A DNA stretch of 64,000 bases from an uncultured Psychrobacter sp. (GCA_947501045.1 CANMUI010000001.1:1-64000); one strand, 5' to 3'. Positions 48,172 through 57,405 are shown, counted from the stretch's first letter. A program made the numbers and translations. Notes: generated from the letters alone by a model not told the origin.

Positions 48172-48206
48172 AGGCCTAACAGGTCCATCCTGCTAGGCCT
48201 TTTTTA
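48172..48206 (+). terminator. Terminator or attenuator between infB and rbfA
   Basis: A stem AGGCCTA-CAGG with CCTG-TAGGCCT (one mismatch pair inside, 5-base loop) followed by T residues. It lies between infB and rbfA, normally cotranscribed, so readthrough is likely partial. Confidence 0.75.
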
Positions 48207-48253
48207 TCGCACATCTGCCTTATTAACTCAAGATATAAATATAGGATAAAAGT

Positions 48254-48643
48254 ATGAACCAACGTCTACAGCGTTTAGGGGATCAGATTCAGCGTGAACT
48301 TGCTGTTCTCATTCGAGATGAGGTGAACGATCCACGTCTTACCGGTTTTGTGACTATCTCAAGCGTAAAAGTAAGCTCCGATTTAGGTTATGCTGATATT
48401 TATGTCACTATTATGGAGCCTGAGCTTAACGATGCGATGACCAAGACCAATCATGAACAAAGCATTGAGGTACTAAACAAAGCAGCTGGCTTTTTGCGTA
48501 CGCAGCTCAGTCATATTTTGAAAACTCGTACTACGCCGCGCTTGCGTTTTCATTATGATGAAGTGACCGCTCGTGGTAATTATATGATGGATTTGATCAA
48601 TCAAGCCGTTACTAAAACTGAGCAAAATGAAGCTGACGAGTAA
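48254..48643 (+). CDS. rbfA: Ribosome-binding factor A
   Basis: RbfA helps late 16S maturation and is needed for growth at low temperature in E. coli, which fits a cold-living host. The 129-residue KH-like protein has RLGDQIQRELAVLIRDEVNDPRL at the start, VTISSVKVSSDLGYADIYVTIM and the closing RTTPRLRFHYDEV segment. It lies 9 bases before truB. Confidence 0.94.
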   Translation: MNQRLQRLGDQIQRELAVLIRDEVNDPRLTGFVTISSVKVSSDLGYADIYVTIMEPELNDAMTKTNHEQSIEVLNKAAGFLRTQLSHILKTRTTPRLRFHYDEVTARGNYMMDLINQAVTKTEQNEADE

Positions 48644-48652
48644 TCTACCACT

Positions 48653-49753
48653 ATGTCAAAACAAGCGAATAAGCAGTCTAATAAACAACCCAGTAAACAA
48701 AAGGTTTCAGGGGTTATTTTGATTGATAAGCCTATAGGTATGACTTCGCAGCAAGTGGTATCCAAGGTCAAATATTTATTCAAATCACCTGAGCACGACA
48801 GTAAAAAGGCAGGTCATACGGGTACGCTTGATCCGATGGCGACAGGTTTATTGCCGATTTGTCTAGGTGAGGCCACCAAATTTAGTCATTATCAATTAGA
48901 TGCTGATAAGTCTTACCAAGCGACAATATTACTTGGTCAACAGACCGATACAGGCGATGCGGATGGGCAGATAGTAGCCCAAAAGGACGTACCAATCGTC
49001 ACTAAAGCTTTACTTGATAGTACTGCTCAGGCATTTTTAGGAGCGCAGCAGCAGATTCCGCCTATGTATTCTGCGCTAAAAAAAGACGGTAAAAAGCTAT
49101 ATGAGTATGCTCGTGCTGGTATAGAGATTGAACGAGAACCAAGGAATATAGTAATCAAAGCGATTGAGCTAGTAGCGATAGACGCCCATCATATTCAGCT
49201 GACGGTAACTTGCTCTAAAGGTACTTACGTTCGGGTTTTGGCAGAAGATATAGCCAATGCTTTAGGCACACTTGGACATTTAACGGCACTGAGACGTTTA
49301 GAGGTTGGCGACTTTAAAGTTGAGGATGCCCTTACATTAGAGCAATTAGAAGCGCTAAATTTTAGGAGTAGATTTGATCCGCTCTTGCCTGTAGAAGCTT
49401 GTGTAAATATTGAGCCCAAGCTAATACTGTCAGCGCAGCAAAGCAGCCGGGTACGACAAGGCCAACGCTTGAATGTAACAGAGCAGCTTACAAGCGATCT
49501 TAAAGCCTATATTTTAAATAACGTTGAGCAAAGTATAGACCATACAGGTAATCTTGATAACACTATAGTCGACGAACAAAATAGTAGTATCAGTCAAGCT
49601 CCCGATTCTAATAGCCGAGATAATGTAGAGCAGCTGCCAAGTTATGAGATCCCTATAGATATACGTCTTGTCAATGAGCAAGGACAGTTTATCGGTTTAG
49701 GAGCGGTAAGTTTAAATGGTCGTTTGCAGCCTAAAAAGCTTATTCAGTTATAA
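48653..49753 (+). CDS. truB: tRNA pseudouridine-55 synthase TruB
   Basis: TruB makes pseudouridine 55 in the T loop of nearly all tRNAs. The catalytic motif HTGTLDPMATGLLPICLGEATK gives catalytic Asp60; KPIGMTSQ and CSKGTYVRVLAEDIA are also standard. At 366 residues it is about 50 longer than E. coli, from a polar Asn/Ser/Asp-rich insert near residues 280-325 within the C-terminal PUA-like region. It starts 9 bases after rbfA and ends before a strong terminator. Confidence 0.94.
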   Translation: MSKQANKQSNKQPSKQKVSGVILIDKPIGMTSQQVVSKVKYLFKSPEHDSKKAGHTGTLDPMATGLLPICLGEATKFSHYQLDADKSYQATILLGQQTDTGDADGQIVAQKDVPIVTKALLDSTAQAFLGAQQQIPPMYSALKKDGKKLYEYARAGIEIEREPRNIVIKAIELVAIDAHHIQLTVTCSKGTYVRVLAEDIANALGTLGHLTALRRLEVGDFKVEDALTLEQLEALNFRSRFDPLLPVEACVNIEPKLILSAQQSSRVRQGQRLNVTEQLTSDLKAYILNNVEQSIDHTGNLDNTIVDEQNSSISQAPDSNSRDNVEQLPSYEIPIDIRLVNEQGQFIGLGAVSLNGRLQPKKLIQL

Positions 49754-49871
49754 ATATTTTTGTTAGAATTATTGAGGCTCTTATTAAATCTTTTATATTT
49801 CTACAATATTTACTAAAGCTTTATATAGCTTACTAGTGCCTTACACTAATCACATATCGTCACATTTAATT

Positions 49872-49905
49872 GCAGGTTTCACCTATGGTGAAATCTGCTT
49901 TTTTT
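49872..49905 (+). terminator. Terminator of the rimP-truB operon
   Basis: A 12-bp stem with one wobble (GCAGGTTTCACC / GGTGAAATCTGC, 3-base loop) followed by seven T residues, 120 bases after truB. Confidence 0.85.
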
Positions 49906-50073
49906 ATACACTAATTGTGTCAGACAAAGGGCACTATATGAGAAGTCAATTCATAAGAAACGTATTCACTAAAAAGTTTGCATACAATAAAAAAACTAAC
50001 GCCAAACTTGTTTAGAATGGTTTTTTGGCAGTGTGTTTTTCTAAAGCTCAACTATAATGATATAAGGAATACT

Positions 50074-50598
50074 ATGAAAACGATTGCTTTTTTACTTCAT
50101 AATAATTTTGAACAAGCAGAGTATGAAGAAGTTAATAATAAACTAAAAGATAAAGGCTATGAGACTGTCCTTATTACTACCAATAAGGACAAAAAGGTTC
50201 AAGCCATGAACCAAGATGTTAACAAAGGCGATACCTTTACCGCTGATATCTTTGCAAAAGATGCTAAAGTCAGTGATTATGATGCTCTTGTAATCCCTGG
50301 TGGTACGGTAAATGCTGATACTATACGCGGTAATAGAGAAGCGCATAGCATCGTTAATGCTATTAACGACGCTAATAAAACACTAGCCGTTATTTGTCAT
50401 GGCCCTTGGATTTTAGCCAATACGGGCATTGCAAAGGGTAAGACACTAACTGCTTATCCCAGTTTGCAAACAGATTTAGAAAATGCTGGTGCAACTTTTG
50501 TGGACAAAACAGTACAAGTAGATGGTAATTTGATTACTTCGCGTAACCCTGACGATATTGATAACTTCGTTGAAGCTATTGACAAAGCCTTGGCGTAA
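50074..50598 (+). CDS. DJ-1/PfpI family protein
   Basis: This cytosolic 174-residue protein belongs to the PfpI/YhbO branch of the DJ-1 superfamily, whose members act on damaged or glycated molecules or as stress proteins; the exact chemistry is debated. The nucleophile-elbow motif VICHGPW has Cys108 followed by His109, and YDALVIPGG precedes it with the conserved turn. The start chosen has AAGGA upstream; the 32-codon upstream extension is unlike the family. Confidence 0.88.
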   Translation: MKTIAFLLHNNFEQAEYEEVNNKLKDKGYETVLITTNKDKKVQAMNQDVNKGDTFTADIFAKDAKVSDYDALVIPGGTVNADTIRGNREAHSIVNAINDANKTLAVICHGPWILANTGIAKGKTLTAYPSLQTDLENAGATFVDKTVQVDGNLITSRNPDDIDNFVEAIDKALA

Positions 50599-50818
50599 TA
50601 GCTTGGTTCCTATACTATTACTGAGTATACCATTACTGAGTATTTATTTGAGAAGATGCCTCAACATGGGTAAATGATCCAAATAGTATCTATTACTTGG
50701 TACGTGGTATATGATATATAATGTGTTTTGCATGACTTAGCGATAATTGCCAATTTATGTCCTTATAATCACATTTAATTTAATAACTACAATTTGATAA
50801 CTACAAAGGAAAAATATT

Positions 50819-50980
50819 ATGACACAGCCTAATCCAAATGATACCAAACTTGAGCAACAAAAATCTGAATCAGAAATCTCATCACTGAAGAATCAGACTG
50901 AGAATAACTATAAAGAAGAAACTGAGGAAGCAGCAGATCGTATCGCTGATAATTTAGAAGACGCTAAAGAAGATAAATAG
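50819..50980 (+). CDS. Small acidic hydrophilic protein
   Basis: A 53-residue protein begins MTQPNPND and is rich in Glu, Asp, Lys, Asn and Gln, with no hydrophobic core and the Ala-Asp helix EEAADRIADNLEDAKE near the end. An AAAGGA ribosome site stands eight bases before the ATG. I recognise no family. It resembles the next small gene in size and composition. Confidence 0.55.
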   Translation: MTQPNPNDTKLEQQKSESEISSLKNQTENNYKEETEEAADRIADNLEDAKEDK

Positions 50981-51072
50981 TCTTTAATGCTAAATAGTAG
51001 CTGATGGGATATGGTTAGCTACTATTTTCAAAAGTATTAGCTGCTAAAAGTTTAGAAATATAGGGAGATACT

Positions 51073-51258
51073 ATGGATAGTTCAAAACAAAACATGGATC
51101 AGCAAGAACAAAAGATTGAAGAGCTTGCAGAGGACATTAATCCTAAACAAGACAAAGCTCCTGACAGTTTGGCTGAAGCTACTACAGTACCGCTTGATGA
51201 TGACGCTCTTGGTGGTAATGCTACTGAAGATGACGTTAAGCATAACAAAAGCAAGTAA
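51073..51258 (+). CDS. Small acidic hydrophilic protein
   Basis: A 61-residue protein rich in Asp, Glu, Lys and Gln (MDSSKQNMDQ...EELAEDINPKQDKAPDSL), probably disordered. AGGGAG lies at normal distance before the ATG, and a strong terminator follows. It may be a distant duplicate of the small gene 90 bases upstream. Function is unknown. Confidence 0.6.
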   Translation: MDSSKQNMDQQEQKIEELAEDINPKQDKAPDSLAEATTVPLDDDALGGNATEDDVKHNKSK

Positions 51259-51319
51259 GTATCACATAGAAGAGTTAGCCCTACTGGATAATTTATAAAA
51301 ACCGTTAAAACTAATCTTG

Positions 51320-51347
51320 AAAACTGCTGTTAGTTCAGCAGTTTTTT
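51320..51347 (+). terminator. Terminator after the small acidic genes
   Basis: A perfect 10-bp stem (AAAACTGCTG / CAGCAGTTTT, 6-base loop) with a T run. Confidence 0.85.
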
Positions 51348-51499
51348 GTTATAATGACCGCCGAGCTACGTACCAGTGTTGTATCGTATTTTTAAAAAGT
51401 CATTTTAATGAAACTGCCTTTACTAAACGATACTATTTTATATACTGTGCTAAGCCAATTTATTATGCTTGTTGTCTACTAGGTCAACTCTAGTAATGC

Positions 51500-51535
51500 A
51501 GGGTTGTCCCGAATGGGCGGTAAGCTTTTTATTTA
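51500..51535 (+). promoter_or_regulatory. GC-rich hairpin in the rpsO leader
   Basis: About 90-120 bases before the rpsO start, a GC-rich patch (around GTCCCGAATGGGCGG) can fold into a short stem. In E. coli S15 represses its own translation via a leader structure; this could be an analogue but no detailed match can be shown. Confidence 0.3.
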
Positions 51536-51623
51536 TTTTATTCTATAGTTTCAATGTTTTCTAAACCATGTTTTGCAAATTTATTAGTAAATATTGAGAC
51601 TTTTAGCATTGCCGGAGAAATTT

Positions 51624-51890
51624 ATGCTAACTAATACTGATCGTCAAAACATTATTGCTCAATATCAACGCAGTGAGAATGACACAGGGTCACCTGAGGT
51701 TCAGGTTGCACTACTAAGTGCTCGTATTAATGATCTACAAGACCATTTCAAAACTCATAAGGCGGATCATCATAGCCGTCGTGGTCTTATTCGTATGGTT
51801 AATACTCGTCGTAAACTACTTGATTATTTAAAAGGTAAAGATCTTGGTCGTTATAGCACTTTGATTAGCCAACTAGGTTTACGCCGTTAA
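51624..51890 (+). CDS. rpsO: 30S ribosomal protein S15
   Basis: S15 binds the central domain of 16S rRNA and forms bridge B4. The 88-residue protein carries GSPEVQVALLSARI, the DHHSRRGLIRMV loop contacting rRNA and the terminal LISQLGLRR. The ATG at 51624 has GGAGA before it and gives the standard length; a longer start 10 codons upstream is not family-like. It precedes pnp as in E. coli. Confidence 0.97.
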   Translation: MLTNTDRQNIIAQYQRSENDTGSPEVQVALLSARINDLQDHFKTHKADHHSRRGLIRMVNTRRKLLDYLKGKDLGRYSTLISQLGLRR

Positions 51891-52008
51891 TTCAGCGACT
51901 GTGTTGCAAGCAGGAATCTACTTTAGAGATACTGTAAAGTTTCACGATCATTTTAAGTTGATAAAGATAGCTCGCATAAAGTTATCGACATAAAATATGA
52001 GTAGTATA

Positions 52009-52043
52009 AAAACGGTGTGAAAATAGTTTCACGCCGTTTTTTT
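52009..52043 (+). terminator. Terminator after rpsO
   Basis: A 13-14 bp stem with one wobble (AAAACGGTGTGAAA / TTTCACGCCGTTTT, 4-base loop) and a T run. Confidence 0.85.
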
Positions 52044-52439
52044 ATGGTCATTAGCCATTAAACTAAATGGACAAGGTAGAGGACGACAACGACCTATCAA
52101 TAATGGATCTACATTGGTCAAAAACACTAAAATCTGTTCAGTTTAGCAATTGATTGGTCAATATCTATAAATCCCTGTAAAATAGTGCACTATAAAAAAC
52201 ATAGTTAACTATAAGTATAGTTGGCTGTCATACTCTTTAAGCTGTTTTATAGATAGTTGCTCATGTAAAGAGCAAAAAGCTTACCTTTATTTCATTAAAA
52301 TCACTAGCAGTTATCGAAACCGAATTTAAACTATCTAAAAGCAATAGTAATAATAATCGTACTATAGAACTATAACAGTCAATATCAAAACAGACGTAGG
52401 ACTGGTATTGGCCCTGTTATCCAACATTAGGAAAAATAT
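52044..52439. promoter_or_regulatory. pnp leader region
   Basis: About 400 bases upstream of pnp without a gene. It contains two short inverted repeats, AACTATA-AG-TATAGTT (52207-52222) and TTGCTC-N7-GAGCAA (52257-52275). In E. coli the pnp leader hairpin is cut by RNase III and PNPase to autoregulate pnp; these may serve a similar role, which is inference. Confidence 0.35.
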
Positions 52440-54569
52440 ATGACAAATCCGACAATGTTTAATACTATTAAACGTGAATTTCAATACGGTGATCAGCAGG
52501 TGGTATTAGAGACTGGCCGTATCGCCCGTCAAGCCAACTCTATCATGGTACATATGGGCGGTGTTTCAGTCCTTGTAGCAGCCGTAGTCAAATCAGAAGC
52601 CAAGGAAGGTCAAAACTTCTTTCCGCTAACCGTAAACTATCAAGAAAAAATGTACGCCTCGGGCAAAATCCCTGGCGCTTACGGCAAGCGTGAAGGCCGT
52701 GCTAGCGAGTTTGAGACGCTAACGTCACGTTTGATTGACCGCCCAATTCGTCCATTATTTCCTGAAGGTTATGTCAACGAGATTCAAATTACGGCCACAG
52801 TCGTCTCATCAGACAAATCTCGTCATGCAGATATTGCTGCAATGATAGGTGCTTCAGCTGCTCTAGCAATCTCAGATGCCCCTTTTAACGGTCCCGTAGG
52901 CGGCGCACGCGTAGGCTTTATCAATGGCGAATATGTATTAAACCCAACGCTTGAGCAGCTAGAAAATAGCGATCTTGATTTGGTTGTTGCTGGTACTAAG
53001 TCTGCGGTATTGATGGTTGAGTCTGAAGCTAAAGAGCTGTCAGAAGATCAGATGTTAGGCGCAGTATTGTACGGTCATGAGCAGCAGCAAATCGTTATTG
53101 ATAACATCATCTCACTTGCCGAAGAAGTAGGCACTGCCAAGCAGCAATTTGAAACCCCTAAGCATAATGAGACTTTAGAGTTTAGTATGAAAGAGCAGTT
53201 TGGCGCACAAGTTGCCGACGCTTATACGATTACTGATAAGCAAGATCGTTATGCCAAGCTTGATGAGATCAAAGACGCTGCTATTGAAGCTCTAGCAGGT
53301 GAGGCGGAGTCTGAGGACTATGATAGCAAGGTCTCTGAGCTTAAAGACATTTATAATGATCTAAAATACCGTACGGTACGTGATAATATTTTATCCGGTA
53401 AGCCGCGTATTGATGGTCGTGACCTTGAAACGGTTCGTGCTCTTGATATCCAAGTTGGGGTATTGCCTTATACGCATGGCTCAGCATTATTTACTCGCGG
53501 TGAGACTCAGGCATTGGTAACGACCACGCTTGGTAACAGCCGTGATGTCAATATGATTGATTCGCTTGCAGGTACGATCCGCGATCATTTTATGCTGCAC
53601 TATAACTTCCCGCATTTCTCAGTAGGCGAGACTGGACGTGAAGGTATTCCAAAACGCCGCGAGATTGGTCATGGTCGCCTAGCGCGCCGCGGCGTAGAAG
53701 CGATGCTACCCGATAGCGAACGCTTTCCTTATGTCATCCGCGTGGTATCAGAGATTACCGAGTCGAACGGTTCTTCTTCTATGGCCTCTGTTTGCGGCGC
53801 AAGCTTAGCACTAATGGATGCAGGCGTACCGATGAAAGCGCCGGTCGCTGGTATTGCAATGGGTCTGGTCAAAGAGGGCGAGCGCTTTGCCGTACTATCT
53901 GACATCTTGGGTGACGAAGATCATCTTGGCGATATGGACTTTAAAGTTGCCGGTTCAAAAGACGGTATTACTGCGCTGCAGATGGATATCAAAATCGAGG
54001 GGATTACCCCTGATATTATGGAGCAAGCGTTAAAGCAAGCTCATGCAGGTCGTATCCATATCTTGGAGGCCATGAACAAAGTATTGCCTGAGAGCCGTAC
54101 TGAGATCAACGCTCATGCGCCAAACTATGCGGTTATCGAGATCAATGCTGATAAAATCCGTGATGTTATTGGTAAAGGCGGTGCGATGATTCGTCAGCTT
54201 ACCGAAGAGACGGGCGCGGTTATCGATATCGACGATAATGGTACCATTCGTATCTTTGGTGAGAATAAAGCCGCAACCAAAGCAGCTATTGGTAAAATTG
54301 AGGCACTAACCGCTGAAGTTGAAGTCGGCAAAACTTATGAAGGTACCGTTGCGCGTATCGTTGACTTTGGTGCGTTTGTAAACGTCTTACCAAACACTGA
54401 TGGTCTGGTACATATCTCACAGATCGCAGAAGAGCGCGTAGAGAATGTATCTGATTATCTAAAAGAAGGCCAAACCGTTAAAGTACTTGTGCAAGACGTA
54501 GATAATCGTGGTCGTATTAAACTGACTATGAAAGGTGTTGAGCAGGAAGCCACTGCTGCTGTTGAATAA
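52440..54569 (+). CDS. pnp: Polynucleotide phosphorylase
   Basis: PNPase is the 3'-5' phosphorolytic exoribonuclease of RNA decay and part of the degradosome, important for cold growth. It has two RNase PH domains (the second with LFTRGETQALVTTTLG and GSDGITALQMDIKIEGI-like residues), a helical linker, then KH (INADKIRDVIGKGGAMIRQL) and S1 (GKTYEGTVARIVDFGAFVNVLP) domains. 709 residues is normal. AGGA precedes the start. Confidence 0.96.
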   Translation: MTNPTMFNTIKREFQYGDQQVVLETGRIARQANSIMVHMGGVSVLVAAVVKSEAKEGQNFFPLTVNYQEKMYASGKIPGAYGKREGRASEFETLTSRLIDRPIRPLFPEGYVNEIQITATVVSSDKSRHADIAAMIGASAALAISDAPFNGPVGGARVGFINGEYVLNPTLEQLENSDLDLVVAGTKSAVLMVESEAKELSEDQMLGAVLYGHEQQQIVIDNIISLAEEVGTAKQQFETPKHNETLEFSMKEQFGAQVADAYTITDKQDRYAKLDEIKDAAIEALAGEAESEDYDSKVSELKDIYNDLKYRTVRDNILSGKPRIDGRDLETVRALDIQVGVLPYTHGSALFTRGETQALVTTTLGNSRDVNMIDSLAGTIRDHFMLHYNFPHFSVGETGREGIPKRREIGHGRLARRGVEAMLPDSERFPYVIRVVSEITESNGSSSMASVCGASLALMDAGVPMKAPVAGIAMGLVKEGERFAVLSDILGDEDHLGDMDFKVAGSKDGITALQMDIKIEGITPDIMEQALKQAHAGRIHILEAMNKVLPESRTEINAHAPNYAVIEINADKIRDVIGKGGAMIRQLTEETGAVIDIDDNGTIRIFGENKAATKAAIGKIEALTAEVEVGKTYEGTVARIVDFGAFVNVLPNTDGLVHISQIAEERVENVSDYLKEGQTVKVLVQDVDNRGRIKLTMKGVEQEATAAVE

Positions 54570-54594
54570 ATAGTTTTTCGGTTAAGTTTAAAAA

Positions 54595-54635
54595 CCGCTT
54601 TGAGCTGTTAGTAATAGCACTCAAGGCGTTTTTTT
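54595..54635 (+). terminator. Terminator after pnp
   Basis: A 9-bp stem with one wobble (CGCTTTGAG / CTCAAGGCG) and eight T residues. Confidence 0.8.
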
Positions 54636-54740
54636 TGGCTGTTATTTGCTTGTTAATGTAGGCACAAGGATAATGTGTTGCAAAATGGACTACAAATGTT
54701 ACAGTAGATATTTATAACAACAGTACCAATTGTTACTACA

Positions 54741-54777
54741 AAATATTTAATTTTTATACAAAGGAGCTTAAATATTT
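54741..54777 (+). promoter_or_regulatory. Perfect inverted repeat around the ribosome site of the RHH gene
   Basis: AAATATTTAA (54741-54750) and TTAAATATTT (54768-54777) are perfect complements, with the AAGGAG ribosome site in the loop and the ATG directly after. It may be an operator for the encoded DNA-binding protein or an RNA hairpin controlling its translation. Confidence 0.5.
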
Positions 54778-55062
54778 ATGAGTAAACCTAAGCAAGCATC
54801 TATTCATATTCGTTGCGATGAAAAGTTGGCAAACGAATTCAAGCAAGTAGTTGAGCAGAACGGCTATACAAAATCGCTAGTCATACGTGAGATGATGCAA
54901 GAGTATGTTGATAACTCTAAAAAGCTCAACTTGGCAAGCCAACAGGACACAATGGCAAAGGTTATAAAAACCGAGGATATAGATAAACTAGAACCTTTAA
55001 AAGACATAACAGCCGATGATTTGTTGAAACTAGCTATTAGAATGGCCGAAAAACATATATAA
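54778..55062 (+). CDS. Ribbon-helix-helix family DNA-binding protein
   Basis: A 94-residue protein. The first 45 residues show the ribbon-helix-helix pattern: a short strand ASIHIRCDEK, a helix LANEFKQVVEQNG, a turn YTKS and a second helix LVIREMMQEYVD. Such proteins are dimeric repressors or antitoxins. The C-terminal half is polar with a helix DDLLKLAIRMAEKHI. No toxin gene stands beside it. It is probably autoregulated (perfect inverted repeat over its start). Confidence 0.6.
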   Translation: MSKPKQASIHIRCDEKLANEFKQVVEQNGYTKSLVIREMMQEYVDNSKKLNLASQQDTMAKVIKTEDIDKLEPLKDITADDLLKLAIRMAEKHI

Positions 55063-55173
55063 CTGAGTTCACAGAAAAGCAAATAGTTCGTAGGGTGATA
55101 CAGTGATCCTCTATAGTTTGCAACGATTTTTTAGCATAATTCGATAAAACAGTGAAAACATGGTTACTCCATT

Positions 55174-56097
55174 ATGATGCAACAAATTTTAGATGATATT
55201 GCCGCAGAAATAGCTTGTGAGACTGACCGTGGCAAAGTAGCGGATTATATCCCGCAGCTCGCGCATGTCGACCCCAACCAGTTTGGCATTGCTGTGGCAA
55301 CCCCTGATGGGCAGATGTATTCAGCAGGGGATGCTAGCACACTGTTTTCGATCCAAAGTATCTCCAAAGTCTTTACTTTAACCCTTGCTCTTAGCAAATT
55401 AGGAAGTACGCTTTGGAGTCATGTGGGTCGTGAGCCCTCCGGCGACCCTTTTAACTCCATTACTATATTGGAGTATGAATCGGGCCGGCCGCGCAACCCT
55501 TTTATCAATGCAGGCGCCATTGCGGTAGTCGATGCTATAACGATGGGACGCGAGCCTAAAGAGATATTGGATGAGATTTTACAGTTCGTGCACTTTGTGA
55601 CAGGTGACGAGTCGATTTGTTTTGATTATAAAGTGGCAACGTCTGAGATTGATCACAAAAATCGCAACGCCGCATTAGCGCATTTTATGAAGTCTTTTGG
55701 TCATCTAAAGTATGATGTGGATAAGATACTTAACACTTACTTTCATCAATGCTCGATTGCCATGAGCTGCGAGCAGTTAGCCCGTGCAGGTCTGTTTTTG
55801 GTGTCCAATGGTGTCAATCAACCTAAAGGGGAGAGGGTGATCAGTTCACAACAGTCTAGACGGATCAATTCCTTAATGATGATGTGCGGTCACTACGATG
55901 GCTCTGGTGAGTTTGCTTATCGCGTCGGTTTGCCAGGTAAGAGCGGCGTTGGCGGCGGAATTTTGACGATAGCGCCGGGTAAAGGCGCAATCGCTGTCTG
56001 GTCACCAGGCCTTAATCCGGTAGGTAACTCTAAACTGGGCTCAAAAGCACTGGAGCGTCTAGTCAAGAAAACAGGATGGTCTGTTTTTTCACAATAA
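55174..56097 (+). CDS. glsA: Glutaminase
   Basis: GlsA hydrolyses glutamine to glutamate and ammonia. It has the serine beta-lactamase-like fold: the SIQSISK segment with Ser62 and Lys65, then EPSGDPFNS, GRPRNPFINAGAI and the closing GLPGKSGVGGGILTIAPGKGAIAVWSPGLN. The 307-residue length is that of the E. coli YneH/YbaS class. In E. coli YbaS contributes to acid resistance; the role here is unknown. Confidence 0.94.
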   Translation: MMQQILDDIAAEIACETDRGKVADYIPQLAHVDPNQFGIAVATPDGQMYSAGDASTLFSIQSISKVFTLTLALSKLGSTLWSHVGREPSGDPFNSITILEYESGRPRNPFINAGAIAVVDAITMGREPKEILDEILQFVHFVTGDESICFDYKVATSEIDHKNRNAALAHFMKSFGHLKYDVDKILNTYFHQCSIAMSCEQLARAGLFLVSNGVNQPKGERVISSQQSRRINSLMMMCGHYDGSGEFAYRVGLPGKSGVGGGILTIAPGKGAIAVWSPGLNPVGNSKLGSKALERLVKKTGWSVFSQ

Positions 56098-56156
56098 AGG
56101 TGTTAATACCAGCAAGGTTATGACCAGTAAGGAAACCTAAAGCGACAAAAAAATCC

Positions 56157-56189
56157 AATGTTAAACGCTTATTTTAAACGTCTAACATT
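56157..56189. terminator. Hairpin between glsA and the charged-protein gene
   Basis: AATGTTA and TAACATT (plus flanking CG pairs) form a stem between the convergent genes; there is no clear T run, so it is only a possible terminator. Confidence 0.4.
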
Positions 56190-56213
56190 AGATCAGTTAT
56201 ACTTTATATATAA

Positions 56214-57203
56214 TTATTTATTTTGATCGTTCTGATTTTCTTTGTCGTCTTGATTGTCCTGATCTTTTTGATCGTCTTGATCGTTCTGATTGTCTTGATC
56301 GTTCTGATTGTTTTGGTCCTTTTGATCAAGTTTATCAAGCATATCTTGGTATTTCTCTTTTCTATCAGCAATCTTAGTACGTTCTTCTTCTACGTTGGCT
56401 ATAAGGTTTTTAGCAACTTCAACGCTCCTATCAAAAGCTGCTAATTCCATATCTACCACAGATATTAACCTTTGCAGCGTCATGGCAGTCGCTTTTTCTG
56501 TGACGCCACTGGTAATATTCATTGCTTCAGACATAAAGTCTTCTCGAAGCTTAGATGCCCACTGAAACATACCAGACGTTGTCATACTAGCAGTGTCATC
56601 TTGCTCAGACTGCTCTTTTTCGTCAGCTCTATCTTCTTGCTCAGATTCATTATCTTTAGCATCAGTCTCTTCTTCGCTAGATTTATCATCCTTCTCAGAA
56701 GACTCTTCTTTATTAGATATGCCCTCTTTGTCAGAATCAGTATCTTGCTTAGATTGTTTATCTTTGCTAGATTCTACATTTTTATCAGAGTCATTGTCTT
56801 GTTTAGACTTATCATCCTTAGTAGATTTCTGATCTTTATCAGACTTATCGTCCTTACTAGATTTACTGTCTTTTTCAAGCGACTCTTTTTCTTCAACTGA
56901 TGTTTTATCTTTGCCAGATGACTTTTCTTCACTAGACTTTTGGTCTTTACCAGCGTTTTTATTCTTGTTGGTGTTCTCAGCTTTATCTTCTTTGTCTGAC
57001 TTACCTTTACCTGATTTATTACTACTGGTCGAACTAGCGTCTGTCTCTTCTTGATAGTCATGATCGGCATTATAGTCTTCGAAGTCGCCTTCCTCATATA
57101 CTACGGTATCATCTTTGACAACTTCCACCGCTGTTACTGCATCATTCTTAAGAGGGTCTGCTGACTTGTCTTTCATATTGTTCTTAGAAGTGTTGTTTGA
57201 CAT
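56214..57203 (-). CDS. Highly charged, largely disordered protein with an ordered helical core
   Basis: The 329-residue protein has three parts. Residues 1-205 are Asp/Glu/Lys/Ser-rich with repeated SSKDDKS, KDDKSKQD and similar units. Residues about 210-290 are helical and amphipathic (MFQWASKLREDFMSEA ... VDMELAAFDRSVEVAKNLIANVEEERTKI). The tail is a degenerate Asp-Gln-Asn repeat (QNDQ/DNQ) whose DNA shows repetitive units. AAGGAT precedes the ATG. I recognise no family. The codons on the other strand give long, meaningless frames because of the repeats. Confidence 0.6.
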   Translation of the reverse strand: MSNNTSKNNMKDKSADPLKNDAVTAVEVVKDDTVVYEEGDFEDYNADHDYQEETDASSTSSNKSGKGKSDKEDKAENTNKNKNAGKDQKSSEEKSSGKDKTSVEEKESLEKDSKSSKDDKSDKDQKSTKDDKSKQDNDSDKNVESSKDKQSKQDTDSDKEGISNKEESSEKDDKSSEEETDAKDNESEQEDRADEKEQSEQDDTASMTTSGMFQWASKLREDFMSEAMNITSGVTEKATAMTLQRLISVVDMELAAFDRSVEVAKNLIANVEEERTKIADRKEKYQDMLDKLDQKDQNNQNDQDNQNDQDDQKDQDNQDDKENQNDQNK

Positions 57204-57405
57204 AAATTATTATCCTTTTTAAAGTTTAGGTAAAAATCATTCACCATCAATACTAATGATACTAGGCTAAGGTCTTTTCTTAGTCAATATCTTGATATAA
57301 ATCTACCCTTTAATGTCTACAGAAAAACACATTCTAGTGTTGCGACTTCTATTTTTTGCAATAGCTTATTCTACAAAGCAGAATATAGTAATGTTTATAT
57401 TTTTG

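Noticed and set aside
55088..55100. CGTAGGGTG fragment resembling the palindromic-end repeat
   Set aside because: Too short and without the complementary end.
56223..56900. Long plus-strand frames, very hydrophobic (Val/Leu/Ile/Phe repeats)
   Set aside because: They are antisense reflections of the Asp/Lys/Ser low-complexity coding on the minus strand and have no ribosome site or domain.
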